DNA of 20,732 nt. Source: SLLG01 sp964403935 (GTDB taxonomy: Bacteria > Verrucomicrobiota > Verrucomicrobiia > Opitutales > Oceanipulchritudinaceae). Shown here piece by piece: positions 1 through 7,190 of the stretch. Every line of letters begins with the position of its first letter. The stretch's first letter is position 1. A model generated the notes under the pieces. That model was not told the origin of the DNA. It searched no databases and was given only the letters and a program-made list of their open reading frames with translations. Made by a program: the position numbers and the translations under genes. Where the stretch lies: assembly GCA_964403935.1 (NCBI GenBank), contig CAYOIB010000047.1:1-20732 (forward strand), written 5' to 3'.

Positions 1-4
1 CTCA

Positions 5-27
5 TATCCTACTGTAATGGTAGGGTA
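5..27. promoter_or_regulatory. Candidate Rrf2 operator (imperfect palindrome)
   Basis: Two 8-base arms, TATCCTAC and GTAGGGTA, face each other across a 7-base centre. Seven of the eight arm positions are complementary, and the inner five (CCTAC/GTAGG) are perfect. The site ends four bases before the start codon of the Rrf2 regulator. Rrf2 proteins such as IscR and CymR bind palindromes of about this total length, so autoregulation by occlusion is a reasonable inference. I found no second good copy in the window. The real promoter lies upstream of the window edge. Confidence 0.5.
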
Positions 28-30
28 AAG

Positions 31-582
31 ATGCAGCTATCGAAAAAAGCAGAATACGGTTTACGTGCCCTTATCAATCTGGGCATTGCGCAGGAGGCTG
101 GGCACGAGCGGGTCGCTGCATCCACTTTGGCCCGGGTCGACAATCTGCCGCTCAAGTTTCTCGAGCAAATTCTGATTACTCTGCGGACCTCTGGATACGT
201 CGATACCCTCCGGGGAAAGGGCGGGGGCTACTTCCTCGCAAAGCCAGCTGTGCAAATAACGATGGGCGAAATTGTCCGCCTCTTGGATGGCCCCCTTGCA
301 CCGATCGGTTGTGCCAGTATGACGGCCTACGAGCGCTGCTCGTGTCCGGATGAAGACCATTGCGGTCTCCGTATGCTCATGATCGATGTGCGCAACGCCG
401 TGGCCAATATTCTGGACCGGTATTCGCTCTATGACGTGGTCGAGATCACCCTTCGCAAGATCCGGCGTAACGGTGTCGACCACTATTTTCTGACCGAGCA
501 GGACGTCCTTCCCCTCCAACCCATAAACAATCCAGCGGATCCTGCCACAGGATTTCTGGCCGAACGCTCACGCAAGCAATGA
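31..582 (+). CDS. Rrf2-family transcriptional regulator, probably of sulfate uptake
   Basis: This is a 183-residue Rrf2-family DNA-binding regulator. Residues 1-70 form the typical winged helix-turn-helix, beginning MQLSKKAEYGLRAL and ending with the RGKGGGYFLAKP wing. Cysteines at 94, 103, 105 and 111 sit in the loop where IscR, NsrR and RsrR carry three Fe-S ligands, so a cluster-sensing form is possible; CymR, the classic cysteine-metabolism Rrf2 protein, works without one. The length is slightly longer than the usual 140-165 because of a C-terminal extension after about residue 155. The stop overlaps the next start (ATGA), and the genes that follow are all for sulfate uptake, which points to control of sulfur assimilation. 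Membership of the family is certain; the effector is unknown. Confidence 0.9.
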   Translation: MQLSKKAEYGLRALINLGIAQEAGHERVAASTLARVDNLPLKFLEQILITLRTSGYVDTLRGKGGGYFLAKPAVQITMGEIVRLLDGPLAPIGCASMTAYERCSCPDEDHCGLRMLMIDVRNAVANILDRYSLYDVVEITLRKIRRNGVDHYFLTEQDVLPLQPINNPADPATGFLAERSRKQ

Positions 583-779
583 ACGCCATCCCTTCCACCA
601 CGGCACCGGGCCTGTCTCAATCCGCCGCTTCTTCAGTCGTTCCAGACTGGCTCAAGCTGACGACGCGCTACGTCGGAGAACTGGAATACGGGCAGGTCAT
701 CCTGACGATTCACCAGGGGAGCGTGATCGAGGTTCAGAAAACCGAGCGCACCCGCCTTGCTCAGCCCAGGCGCGGGTAG
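579..779 (+). CDS. yezD: YezD / DUF2292 family small protein
   Basis: This 66-residue protein carries the DUF2292 (YezD) pattern in its second half: a short amphipathic stretch, then YGQVILTIHQGSVIEVQKTE. That pattern ends in the family's typical V-I-x-V-x-K-T-E signature. The N-terminal 20 residues are Ser/Ala/Pro-rich and not conserved in the family as I know it. Its ATG overlaps the TGA of the Rrf2 gene by four bases, so the two are almost surely co-translated. Family members are often found next to sulfate and cysteine assimilation genes, which fits here, but no biochemical function is established. No catalytic motif or membrane segment is visible. Confidence 0.8.
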   Translation: MNAIPSTTAPGLSQSAASSVVPDWLKLTTRYVGELEYGQVILTIHQGSVIEVQKTERTRLAQPRRG

Positions 780-817
780 GGTGCCGTCTCTCTAAAATGC
801 CTTTCGCCGACCGGACT

Positions 818-892
818 CACCTCCGGAGGTGCCCTTCACTAAGAATATACGCACGTCGGGGAATCCATTGATTCCCTTCCGCTGACCGGTCA
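818..892. other. Cluster of three perfect inverted repeats in the leader before the porin
   Basis: Three separate perfect dyads lie in the 143-base gap between yezD and the porin gene. At 818-831 there is CACCTCCGGAGGTG. At 859-876 GGGAATC pairs with GATTCCC across a CATT loop. At 883-892 there is TGACCGGTCA. None is followed by a T-tract, so a simple terminator is unlikely. They could be operator sites or RNA structures that adjust porin expression relative to the rest of the operon. The dyads are seen; the role is inference. Confidence 0.4.
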
Positions 893-898
893 ACCGGA

Positions 899-922
899 AG
901 CTGGTTCACAAGAAAACCAGCT
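899..922 (+). promoter_or_regulatory. Hairpin abutting the porin start codon
   Basis: AGCTGGTT at 899-906 and AACCAGCT at 915-922 form a perfect 8-bp stem with an 8-base loop, and the stem ends at the base before the porin ATG. There is no clear Shine-Dalgarno sequence in this leader. In RNA such a hairpin would cover the region contacted by the initiating ribosome, so it may limit translation of the porin. The structure is seen; its effect is inferred. Confidence 0.4.
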
Positions 923-2275
923 ATGAAAAACAACATCCGGCCCGCTTTGGGCCAGCCTCTCCAAAAACTGCTGCTCACGGCTGCGGCCCTGAGTTCTTCG
1001 GCTCTTTTTGCTCAAACGCCGGACGATGAAGTCCGTCTTTTGCGCGAACAGCTCGCCTCCATCCAGGCACGACTCGATGCCCTTGAAAGCGCGCCCGTAC
1101 CAAGGGATTCCGCAGGGGGCAATCGCGGTGATGATCCCGTCATCACGGCGGGCCCGGGTGGCTTCTCGCTCACTTCGGCGGACAAACGCTATCAGCTTCG
1201 CATCCGCGGCAACATCCATGCGGACGGACGCTTCTACTTCGGTGATACATCTGGCACCGACACCTTCTTGTTGCGCCGGGTGCGCCCGATTATTCAGGGC
1301 ACGGTGGCTGAGAAGTTCGGCTTCCGGATCATGCCGGATTTCGCCGGCTCGAGCGTCACGTTGCTCGACGCCAACGCCACCTACAGCCATAGTCCGGCGT
1401 TCAACGTCCTGATCGGTAAAGCAAAGAGCCCTTTTGATCTCGAGCGCCTCGTTTCGCAAACCGACCTGCTCTTTATCGAGCGGGCCTACCCGACGACCCT
1501 TGGTCCCAATCGCGACGTTGGCCTCCAGCTCTATGGAGACCTCTTTGAGCAGCGCCTGAGCTATCAAGTGGCTGTTGGGAATGGCGTGCGAGACAACGAC
1601 AGCAGCGTCGCCGACGTCAATAACGACAAGGACTTCACCGCCCGTATTTTTGCGCATCCGTTCAAAGGATCGGGCGGATTTCTCGAAGGCCTTGGAGTGG
1701 GGCTGGCCCTCTCTCACGGAGAGCGTTCGGGCACCCCCAACGGCTATCGCACGCTCGCCCAGCAAACCTTCTTTTCCTGGAGACAAAATGTAGAGGCCGA
1801 CGGAGACAACACCCGGGTGTCACCACAATTCCACTACTACAATGGACCCTTCGGCGTGATGGGTTCATGGGTGTCGTCTCGTCACCAGATCGCCCTCGGG
1901 CCGGAGCGGACCAAGATCACCCAGGAGGCCTGGTTCCTTGCGGTGCAGTGGGTTCTGACCGGGGAGGATGCAGGTTCTCGCGGGGTGAGACCAAGGCAGG
2001 ATTTCAATTGGGCCAACCGAACCTGGGGTGCCTGGGAGATCGCGGCGCGTTACAGTGAACTCGATATCGATGACGATGTCTTCCCGGTTTTTGCAGATCC
2101 TGCCAACTCCGCCTCTAAAGTGGGCAGCTATACCCTTGGGGTGAACTGGTACCTCAATCGAAACGTGAAGCTCGCCTTAAATTTCGAGCATTCCGATTTC
2201 ACCGGAGGGCCGTCGGGCCCCGTCAGCCGCCGCGATGAAAACGCCATCTTCTCGCGCGCTCAAATCAGCTTCTAA
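923..2275 (+). CDS. OprP/OprO-like anion-selective outer-membrane porin
   Basis: This 450-residue protein belongs to the phosphate-selective porin O and P family. It has a signal peptide, with probable cleavage after SSALFA at residue 30. A short coiled coil (about residues 34-55, DEVRLLREQLASIQARLDAL) follows, of the kind that precedes the barrel in OprP-type trimers. The barrel then runs from about residue 75 to the terminal phenylalanine (AQISF), a standard outer-membrane assembly signal. Family hallmarks include DTFLLRRVRPIIQGT, LIGKAKSPFDLERL and LLFIERAYPTTLGPNRDVG. It sits between the regulator/YezD pair and the sulfate-binding protein, so its substrate here is more likely sulfate than phosphate. 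That reassignment is inference from position. The ATG is chosen because it gives a complete signal peptide. Confidence 0.88.
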   Translation: MKNNIRPALGQPLQKLLLTAAALSSSALFAQTPDDEVRLLREQLASIQARLDALESAPVPRDSAGGNRGDDPVITAGPGGFSLTSADKRYQLRIRGNIHADGRFYFGDTSGTDTFLLRRVRPIIQGTVAEKFGFRIMPDFAGSSVTLLDANATYSHSPAFNVLIGKAKSPFDLERLVSQTDLLFIERAYPTTLGPNRDVGLQLYGDLFEQRLSYQVAVGNGVRDNDSSVADVNNDKDFTARIFAHPFKGSGGFLEGLGVGLALSHGERSGTPNGYRTLAQQTFFSWRQNVEADGDNTRVSPQFHYYNGPFGVMGSWVSSRHQIALGPERTKITQEAWFLAVQWVLTGEDAGSRGVRPRQDFNWANRTWGAWEIAARYSELDIDDDVFPVFADPANSASKVGSYTLGVNWYLNRNVKLALNFEHSDFTGGPSGPVSRRDENAIFSRAQISF

Positions 2276-2301
2276 CACCTTTTGGAATACCTTATACGAT
2301 C

Positions 2302-3336
2302 ATGAAAAAGCGCTCACACCATCCAATTATCAAGCGATTCACGGTTGCGTTGCTTCTCCTTCCGCTGGCATTTGTCGGCTGCGGGGGCGGCGACACCTCG
2401 ACCACACGTTCCATCGAGTTGCTCAATGTGTCCTATGACCCGACACGTGAATTCTATAATGAGTTCAACGAGGCCTTTGTCCGACATTGGGCTGAACAAA
2501 CAAATCAAACTGTCATTGTGCGACAGGCCCATGGCGGCTCGGGGCGGCAGGCACGGGCCGTGATCGACGGACTTGAAGCCGATGTTGTCACCTTGGCTTT
2601 AGCTGCGGATGTCGATGCGATTGCCGAGCGCGGTCTGCTCCCGGCCAACTGGCAAAGCCGGCTCGAGGCAAACAGTGCGCCCTACCAATCGACCCTCGCC
2701 TTCCTTGTGCGAAAGGGAAATCCGAAAGGCATTCGAAACTGGGACGACCTCGCGCGTCCAGGCGTCCAGGTCATCACCCCGAATCCGAAGACCTCGGGGG
2801 TGGCCCGCTGGAACTACCTCGCCGCGTGGGGATGGGCTGTCGAAGCCTACTCGGGCGATGAGGTGCGGGTCATTGAGTATATTCGCGCGCTGTTCAAGAA
2901 CGTTCCGGTTCTCGACACGGGTGCGCGGGGTGCGTCCACCACCTTCATGGAGCGGGGCATCGGTGACGTCCTCATCAACTGGGAAAACGAGCTCCTCCTT
3001 GCGCTGAAGAATCATGGGGACACGTTCGAAATTGTCGTCCCCTCGGTAAGCATCCTAGCTGAGCCCACCGTTGCGCTCGTCGACCGGAATGTGGATCGGA
3101 AAGGAACCCGGGAGGTGGCCGAGGCGTATTTGAAATTCCTCTACACGGACACGGCACAGGACATTGCCGGCAAACATTTCTATCGTCCGAGCAACCCAAA
3201 ATTCCTTGAGAAGTACAAGGACCAGTATCCGGATCTTCGGCTCTTTACGATTGATGCGGTCTTCGGCGGTTGGGCTCGGGCAACTGAGAAGCATTTCAGG
3301 GACGGAGGGATTTTCGACCAGATCTACCTCCAATAA
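2302..3336 (+). CDS. sbp: Sulfate-binding lipoprotein of the ABC transporter
   Basis: This 344-residue extracytoplasmic sulfate/thiosulfate-binding protein delivers sulfate to CysTW. The N-terminus is basic and hydrophobic and ends in FVGC, so Cys27 is probably lipidated and anchors the protein in a membrane, unlike the soluble enterobacterial Sbp. Family signatures are clear: NVSYDPTREFYNEFNEAF (42-59), QAHGGSGRQARAVIDGLEAD (75-94) and PNPKTSGVARWNYLAAWGW (160-178). These supply many of the main-chain NH groups that bind the dehydrated sulfate in Sbp structures. It lies 26 bases after the porin and before a strong hairpin that precedes cysT. Sbp (sulfate) and CysP (thiosulfate) cannot be told apart safely by eye. 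Confidence 0.93.
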   Translation: MKKRSHHPIIKRFTVALLLLPLAFVGCGGGDTSTTRSIELLNVSYDPTREFYNEFNEAFVRHWAEQTNQTVIVRQAHGGSGRQARAVIDGLEADVVTLALAADVDAIAERGLLPANWQSRLEANSAPYQSTLAFLVRKGNPKGIRNWDDLARPGVQVITPNPKTSGVARWNYLAAWGWAVEAYSGDEVRVIEYIRALFKNVPVLDTGARGASTTFMERGIGDVLINWENELLLALKNHGDTFEIVVPSVSILAEPTVALVDRNVDRKGTREVAEAYLKFLYTDTAQDIAGKHFYRPSNPKFLEKYKDQYPDLRLFTIDAVFGGWARATEKHFRDGGIFDQIYLQ

Positions 3337-3340
3337 GTCA

Positions 3341-3407
3341 GTTCTTGTCTCCTCGGTGCCGCGGATAAAAGCCGCCGCACCGGGGAGGTTTCTTTCTCTG
3401 CAAGAAC
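3341..3407 (+). terminator. Two-tier stem-loop between sbp and cysT (attenuator or RNA-stabilising hairpin)
   Basis: An inner stem pairs 3349-3364 with 3372-3387: sixteen positions with one C-C mismatch and one T-G wobble, loop ATAAAAG. It is followed by a pyrimidine run, TTTCTTTCTC. An outer perfect 7-bp pair, GTTCTTG (3341-3347) and CAAGAAC (3401-3407), encloses it. A stable hairpin directly after a binding-protein gene commonly lowers read-through to the permeases or protects the upstream mRNA, giving excess binding protein. The T-run is interrupted by C, so termination would be partial at best. Confidence 0.6.
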
Positions 3408-3419
3408 CTCATTCTTGAT

Positions 3420-4313
3420 ATGCCCACTGTATTATCACCCGATAGCGATCGCTCATCTTCAGGACGTGACCAGAAGCTCACCAAGCGGCCGAATCGACGG
3501 GTCATTCCCGGGTTTGGCTTGTCGATGGGCCTGACCCTGAGCTACCTCGGGGTGCTTGTTCTGATTCCACTTTCGACCATCGTGTTCCGTACCTTGGGAA
3601 TGGGTTGGGGCGAATTTATTTCCGTGGTGACCTCCCCTCAAGTGGTCTCGGCCTACAAAGTGACCTTTGGCGTCTCCTTTCTCGCGGCCACAGTGAACGG
3701 GGTTTTCGGGCTGATCGTGGCGTGGATGATTGTTCGGTATCGTTTCCCGGGCAGGAAGCTTCTTGATGGTCTCGTTGACCTGCCGTTTGCTCTGCCCACA
3801 GCCGTGGCCGGCATTGCCCTCACGACCTTGTATGGACCAAATGGTTGGCTTGGGTCCTGGTTTTACGCCTGGGGCATCCCGACGGCGTATTCGAAGGTGG
3901 GTATCTTCATTGCCCTTACTTTCATTGGGTTTCCTTTCGTTGTGCGAACGGTTCAACCCGTCATCGAGGATCTCGATACAGAGGTCGAGGAGGCGGCTGT
4001 TTCACTCGGAGCCGGCCGATTGCGGGTTTGGGTAAAAGTTATTCTTCCTGCGTTGCTTCCTGCTTTGTTGACCGGCTTTGCCCTGGCTTTCGCCCGCGCC
4101 ATCGGGGAATACGGCTCGGTGATTTTTATTTCGGGAAATATGCCGATGCGCACCGAGATCACGCCCCTCATTATCGTCAAGTTTCTCGAACAATATCAGT
4201 ACCAACATGCCACGGCCGTCGGTTGCGTGATGCTCATTGCTTCATTTTTTCTTTTGCTGGTCGTCAATCTGCTCCAGCGCTGGAGCGAGTCCATTGGCGC
4301 CGCTCGGCATTAA
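3420..4313 (+). CDS. cysT: Sulfate ABC transporter permease CysT (CysU)
   Basis: This 297-residue inner-membrane permease is one half of the CysTW channel. A cytoplasmic tail of about 30 residues leads into six predicted membrane segments, roughly at 35-57, 82-104, 118-140, 160-178, 212-238 and 266-286. The EAA loop that docks to the ATPase is at about 190-209 (EEAAVSLGAGRLRVWVKVIL). It is followed by the CysT-typical ARAIGEYGSVIFISGNMP (225-242). The gene starts 83 bases after sbp, past the hairpin, with no evident Shine-Dalgarno sequence. CysW follows after 38 bases. It is told from CysW by its GEYGSVIFISGN sequence (CysW has GEFGAVAVVSGN) and by gene order. Confidence 0.93.
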   Translation: MPTVLSPDSDRSSSGRDQKLTKRPNRRVIPGFGLSMGLTLSYLGVLVLIPLSTIVFRTLGMGWGEFISVVTSPQVVSAYKVTFGVSFLAATVNGVFGLIVAWMIVRYRFPGRKLLDGLVDLPFALPTAVAGIALTTLYGPNGWLGSWFYAWGIPTAYSKVGIFIALTFIGFPFVVRTVQPVIEDLDTEVEEAAVSLGAGRLRVWVKVILPALLPALLTGFALAFARAIGEYGSVIFISGNMPMRTEITPLIIVKFLEQYQYQHATAVGCVMLIASFFLLLVVNLLQRWSESIGAARH

Positions 4314-4351
4314 TATCCTGGTTTAGACCTAACGCTTGAACCTTTAGAATT

Positions 4352-5221
4352 ATGGCTTCCATTGTCTCTCGCTTTCGGACGACGACCCCACCAAAAAGCG
4401 GCCGTGCGATCACCGAACCTGCCTTCTTCCGCTGGTGTATCATTGCCTTCGGTGGCTCCTTTCTTGTCTTGTTCCTCGTCATTCCGCTAATCTCGATTTT
4501 TGCGGAAGCTTTCAAGCAAGGGGCTGCGTTGTATTTTGCCGCCTTTGAAGATCCTTACGCCCGGGCTTCGATTCGGTTGACGCTTCTTGTTGCCGCGATC
4601 GTCGTTCCAATCAATGCCGTTGCCGGGCTGGCGGCGGCGTGGGCCATTACAAAGTTCAGCTTTCGTGGAAAGAGCCTCCTCACGACGGTGCTGGATTTGC
4701 CCTTTGCGGTCTCTCCCGTCATTGCCGGACTGCTTTTTGTTCTGATGTTCAGCACGACGCACGGATGGTTCGGCCCCGTCCTCGACCATCTGAACATGCA
4801 GGTGATTTTCGCTTTGCCGGGCATCGTCCTCGCAACGCTCTTTATTACGATGCCGTTTATCGCGCGGGAGCTGATCCCGGTGATGCAGGCGCAGGGTCGC
4901 GACGAAGAGTATGCGGCCTTGACGCTTGGTGCGAGCGGCTGGCGGACGTTCTTCCGGGTTACGTTGCCCAATGTGAAATGGGGCCTGTTTTATGGCATCA
5001 TTCTTTGTAACGCCCGGGCAATGGGTGAATTTGGGGCGGTGGCGGTGGTGTCCGGGAATATCAAGGGGCTCACCAGCACCACGCCGCTCTATATCGAAAC
5101 CCTCTACATGGAGTATCAAACGGTTCCTGCCTTTGCCCTCGCATCACTCCTCGCCCTGCTGGCGCTTCTGACCCTCGTTCTGAAAAACCTGATCGAGTGG
5201 AAAGCCTCAAGAAGCAGTTAA
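4352..5221 (+). CDS. cysW: Sulfate ABC transporter permease CysW
   Basis: This 289-residue permease is the second channel subunit for sulfate import. It has six predicted membrane segments, the first at about 28-50 and the last at about 259-279. The EAA coupling loop is at about 185-206 (EEYAALTLGASGWRTFFRV), and the CysW signature ARAMGEFGAVAVVSGN follows at 221-236. The conserved LDLPFAVSPVIAGL (114-127) is also present. The stop lies 36 bases before the GTG of cysA. Length and motif order are normal for the family, with no sign of damage. Confidence 0.93.
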   Translation: MASIVSRFRTTTPPKSGRAITEPAFFRWCIIAFGGSFLVLFLVIPLISIFAEAFKQGAALYFAAFEDPYARASIRLTLLVAAIVVPINAVAGLAAAWAITKFSFRGKSLLTTVLDLPFAVSPVIAGLLFVLMFSTTHGWFGPVLDHLNMQVIFALPGIVLATLFITMPFIARELIPVMQAQGRDEEYAALTLGASGWRTFFRVTLPNVKWGLFYGIILCNARAMGEFGAVAVVSGNIKGLTSTTPLYIETLYMEYQTVPAFALASLLALLALLTLVLKNLIEWKASRSS

Positions 5222-5257
5222 CTACAAAAGCAACCGATATTTCAAAATCGAATTAAC

Positions 5258-6483
5258 GTGAGTATTCAAGCGACCAACATCCGGAAAACATTCGGCTCGT
5301 ACACCGCCCTCGAAGGCGTCGACCTGTATGTTCCGACAGGAAAGCTCGTGTCACTCCTGGGGCCTTCGGGTTCGGGGAAGACCACCTTGCTGAGGATTCT
5401 TGCTGGCCTCGAGTTTCCCGATCCAGAGGCGGGTTCGAGCGTTGCCTTTCATGGTGTCGACGTCACCTCTACGCCCGCCGGGAAACGTGGGGTCGGCTTT
5501 GTCTTCCAGCACTATGCGCTCTTCCGGCACATGACGATCGCAGAGAACATCGCCTTTGGTCTCAGGGCCCGCCCGCGCAAAGAACGGCCTTCATCGGCGG
5601 CAATCAAGGCGCGCGTTCTGGAGCTGCTCGAACTGGTCCAGCTTGAAAATGTGGCCAAGCGCTATCCCAGCGAACTCTCCGGGGGGCAACGCCNNNNNNN
5701 NNNNNNNNNNNNNNNNNNNNNNNNNNNNNNNNNNNNNNNNNNNNNNNNNNNNNNNNNNNNNNNNNNNNNNNNNNNNNNNNNNNNNNNNNNNNNCAGCTTG
5801 AAAATGTGGCCAAGCGCTATCCCAGCGAACTCTCCGGGGGGCAACGCCAGCGCATCGCCCTCGCTCGTGCGCTCGCGGTTGAGCCGAAGGTACTTCTTCT
5901 CGACGAACCTTTTGGGGCTCTTGATGCCCAGGTTCGAAAGGATCTGCGCCGGTGGCTTCGGGCTTTTCAGGACCAGATCCAGGTGACGACGGTCTTTGTG
6001 ACGCATGATCAGGAGGAGGCTCTCGAACTGGCGGATGAGGTCGTTGTGATGAATAATGCCAGGATAGAGCAAGTGGGCTCCCCTCAGGAGGTTTTTGATC
6101 ATCCGAAATCACCCTTTGTCATCGAGTTTCTGGGTAATGTAAATCGGGTGTCGAGCGGATATGGGAGTATCGGGATTCCAAATACACGGGACCAGATCTA
6201 TGTGCGGCCGCATGATATCGAGCTCTTCCAGAAGCCGGGGATGGGCGGGATAGATGCGCGCGTTCTCCATGTGTTCTCCGCCGGAAGTGTTGCCCGCGTC
6301 TCCCTCGAGCGACTGGACATTCCAGATATTCTCGAAGCTGAGGTGCCCCGCGCCGACCTCGAACGGCTGCGTTTCGCTCCGGGTGATATCGTGGGACTAC
6401 GGTTCCGTCATATCCGGTTGTTTGCCAAGGATAACGAGGGGAGAGATACACTTGTCGAACGGAGGGTCGAGCCGGTGTCGTAA
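5258..6483 (+). CDS. cysA: Sulfate ABC transporter ATPase CysA (interrupted only by an assembly gap)
   Basis: This is the ATPase that powers CysTW. As written, the frame breaks at a run of 100 Ns. When the Ns and one copy of the flanking 55-bp duplication are removed (155 bases), the first part, from the GTG at 5258, and the second part, ending at 6483, are in one frame and give 356 residues, the normal CysA length. In that joined numbering the Walker A is GPSGSGKT (35-42), the Q-loop is VFQHYALF (82-89), the signature LSGGQRQRIALARAL is 140-154, the Walker B is VLLLDEP (160-166) and the switch His is in VTHDQEEA (196-203). A TOBE-like regulatory region occupies about 240-356. All catalytic residues are present. 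It ends the sulfate operon. Confidence 0.92.
5639..5693 (+). repeat. 55-bp assembly-overlap duplicate, left copy
   Basis: This stretch, from CAGCTTGAAAATGTGGCC to GGGGGGCAACGCC, is identical base for base to 5794-5848 on the other side of the N run. It encodes the CysA region leading into LSGGQR. It is best explained as the shared end of two contigs, not as a genomic repeat. Confidence 0.95.
5694..5793. other. Assembly gap of exactly 100 N
   Basis: The run is exactly 100 Ns, the conventional placeholder for a gap of unknown size. Because both flanks end or begin with the same 55 bases, the true gap is very probably negative: the contigs overlap and no sequence is missing. Confidence 0.97.
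5794..5848 (+). repeat. 55-bp assembly-overlap duplicate, right copy
   Basis: This is the second copy of the 55 bases seen at 5639-5693, with no mismatch. Reading frames on the two sides agree only if one copy and all the Ns are removed, because 155 leaves remainder 2 on division by three and the two partial frames are offset by exactly that. Confidence 0.95.
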
Positions 6484-6537
6484 GCGGATTCTATAACCTC
6501 TTCGCGCTGGGTGGATTTTGAGATCCCCCTGAAGTTT

Positions 6538-6566
6538 GATACGCATCAAGGCAAAAGCCGCGTATC
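6538..6566 (+). terminator. Stem-loop after cysA
   Basis: GATACGC (6538-6544) pairs with GCGTATC (6560-6566). Inside it GGC-AAAA-GCC forms a small tetraloop hairpin, with a 5-base bulge on the left arm. There is no T-tract afterwards; TATAGTAG follows, 18 bases before the next ATG. It may end the sulfate operon or be an operator for the following gene. I cannot decide between these from sequence. Confidence 0.35.
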
Positions 6567-6584
6567 TATAGTAGATTGGGTCCT

Positions 6585-7160
6585 ATGAAAAACAAATGGA
6601 AGCTCTTCGGGAGCGCCGTCGCGCTCGGGCTCTTGACTTTGGCCCCTTCAGCCGCCGCCCACTGTGATGCCTTCGATGGTCCCATCATCGGTGAAGCGAA
6701 AGAGGCCTTCGCCGCCGGGGATGTCACACCTCTGCTCAAGTGGGTGATGCCGGAGCATGAAAAAGAACTTAAGGATGCCTTTCAACGCGCCCACACCGTG
6801 GCCGCGCACGACGAAGCTTATGATCTCGCAGAATTGTGGTTTTTGGAAACACTGATCCGCGTCCACCGTGAGGGGGAGGGCGCTGGCTACACCGGTTTGA
6901 AGCCTGCCGGTGAGATCGATCCCGCCATTGCCTTGGCTGACGCGGCGTTGGAGAGGGGTTCAGTCGATGCCCTGGCCGATCGTATTTCTGCCGCCGTCAA
7001 TCAGGAAATTCTGAAGCGTTTTGAAACAGCTTCGGCGCTGCAAGCCAAGGCGGGAGAGAGTGTCGACGCCGGGCGCGAGTTTGTTCACGCCTACGTTGAA
7101 TATGTCCATTTCGTTGAGGCCATTCACAATAGCATGACCGCAGCGGGGCACGTCCATTGA
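6585..7160 (+). CDS. Secreted DUF6448 family protein
   Basis: This 191-residue exported protein matches the DUF6448 family, whose function is unknown. A signal peptide ends at about residue 25 (PSAAA), so the mature chain would begin His-Cys-Asp, followed by the family's AFDGP. Other conserved stretches are ETLIRVHREGEGAGYTGLKP (88-107) and FVHAYVEYVHFVEAIH (167-182). These put histidines at 94, 168, 175 and 181 in a mostly helical protein, which would suit metal or cofactor binding, though that is inference. I prefer the ATG at 6585 over the TTG nine bases upstream, because it begins a standard signal peptide. The gene is monocistronic: it follows cysA by 101 bases and is closed by a strong hairpin. 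Confidence 0.8.
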   Translation: MKNKWKLFGSAVALGLLTLAPSAAAHCDAFDGPIIGEAKEAFAAGDVTPLLKWVMPEHEKELKDAFQRAHTVAAHDEAYDLAELWFLETLIRVHREGEGAGYTGLKPAGEIDPAIALADAALERGSVDALADRISAAVNQEILKRFETASALQAKAGESVDAGREFVHAYVEYVHFVEAIHNSMTAAGHVH

Positions 7161-7190
7161 TCTGAGATCGTAGTGAGTTGAGCCTTTTGC

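Noticed and set aside
780..922. SAM or other sulfur-related riboswitch before the porin
   Set aside because: The dyads are separate and do not form the multi-branched core with conserved bases of the SAM riboswitches I know.
890..1786. 298-codon minus-strand frame opposite the porin
   Set aside because: The plus strand has clear porin signatures across the same bases; the reverse frame shows no domain and is a high-GC shadow.
5639..5848. Target-site duplication from an insertion element hidden in the N run
   Set aside because: A 55-bp duplication is far too long for known insertion sequences, and the exact 100 Ns plus in-frame rejoining fit a scaffold artefact better.
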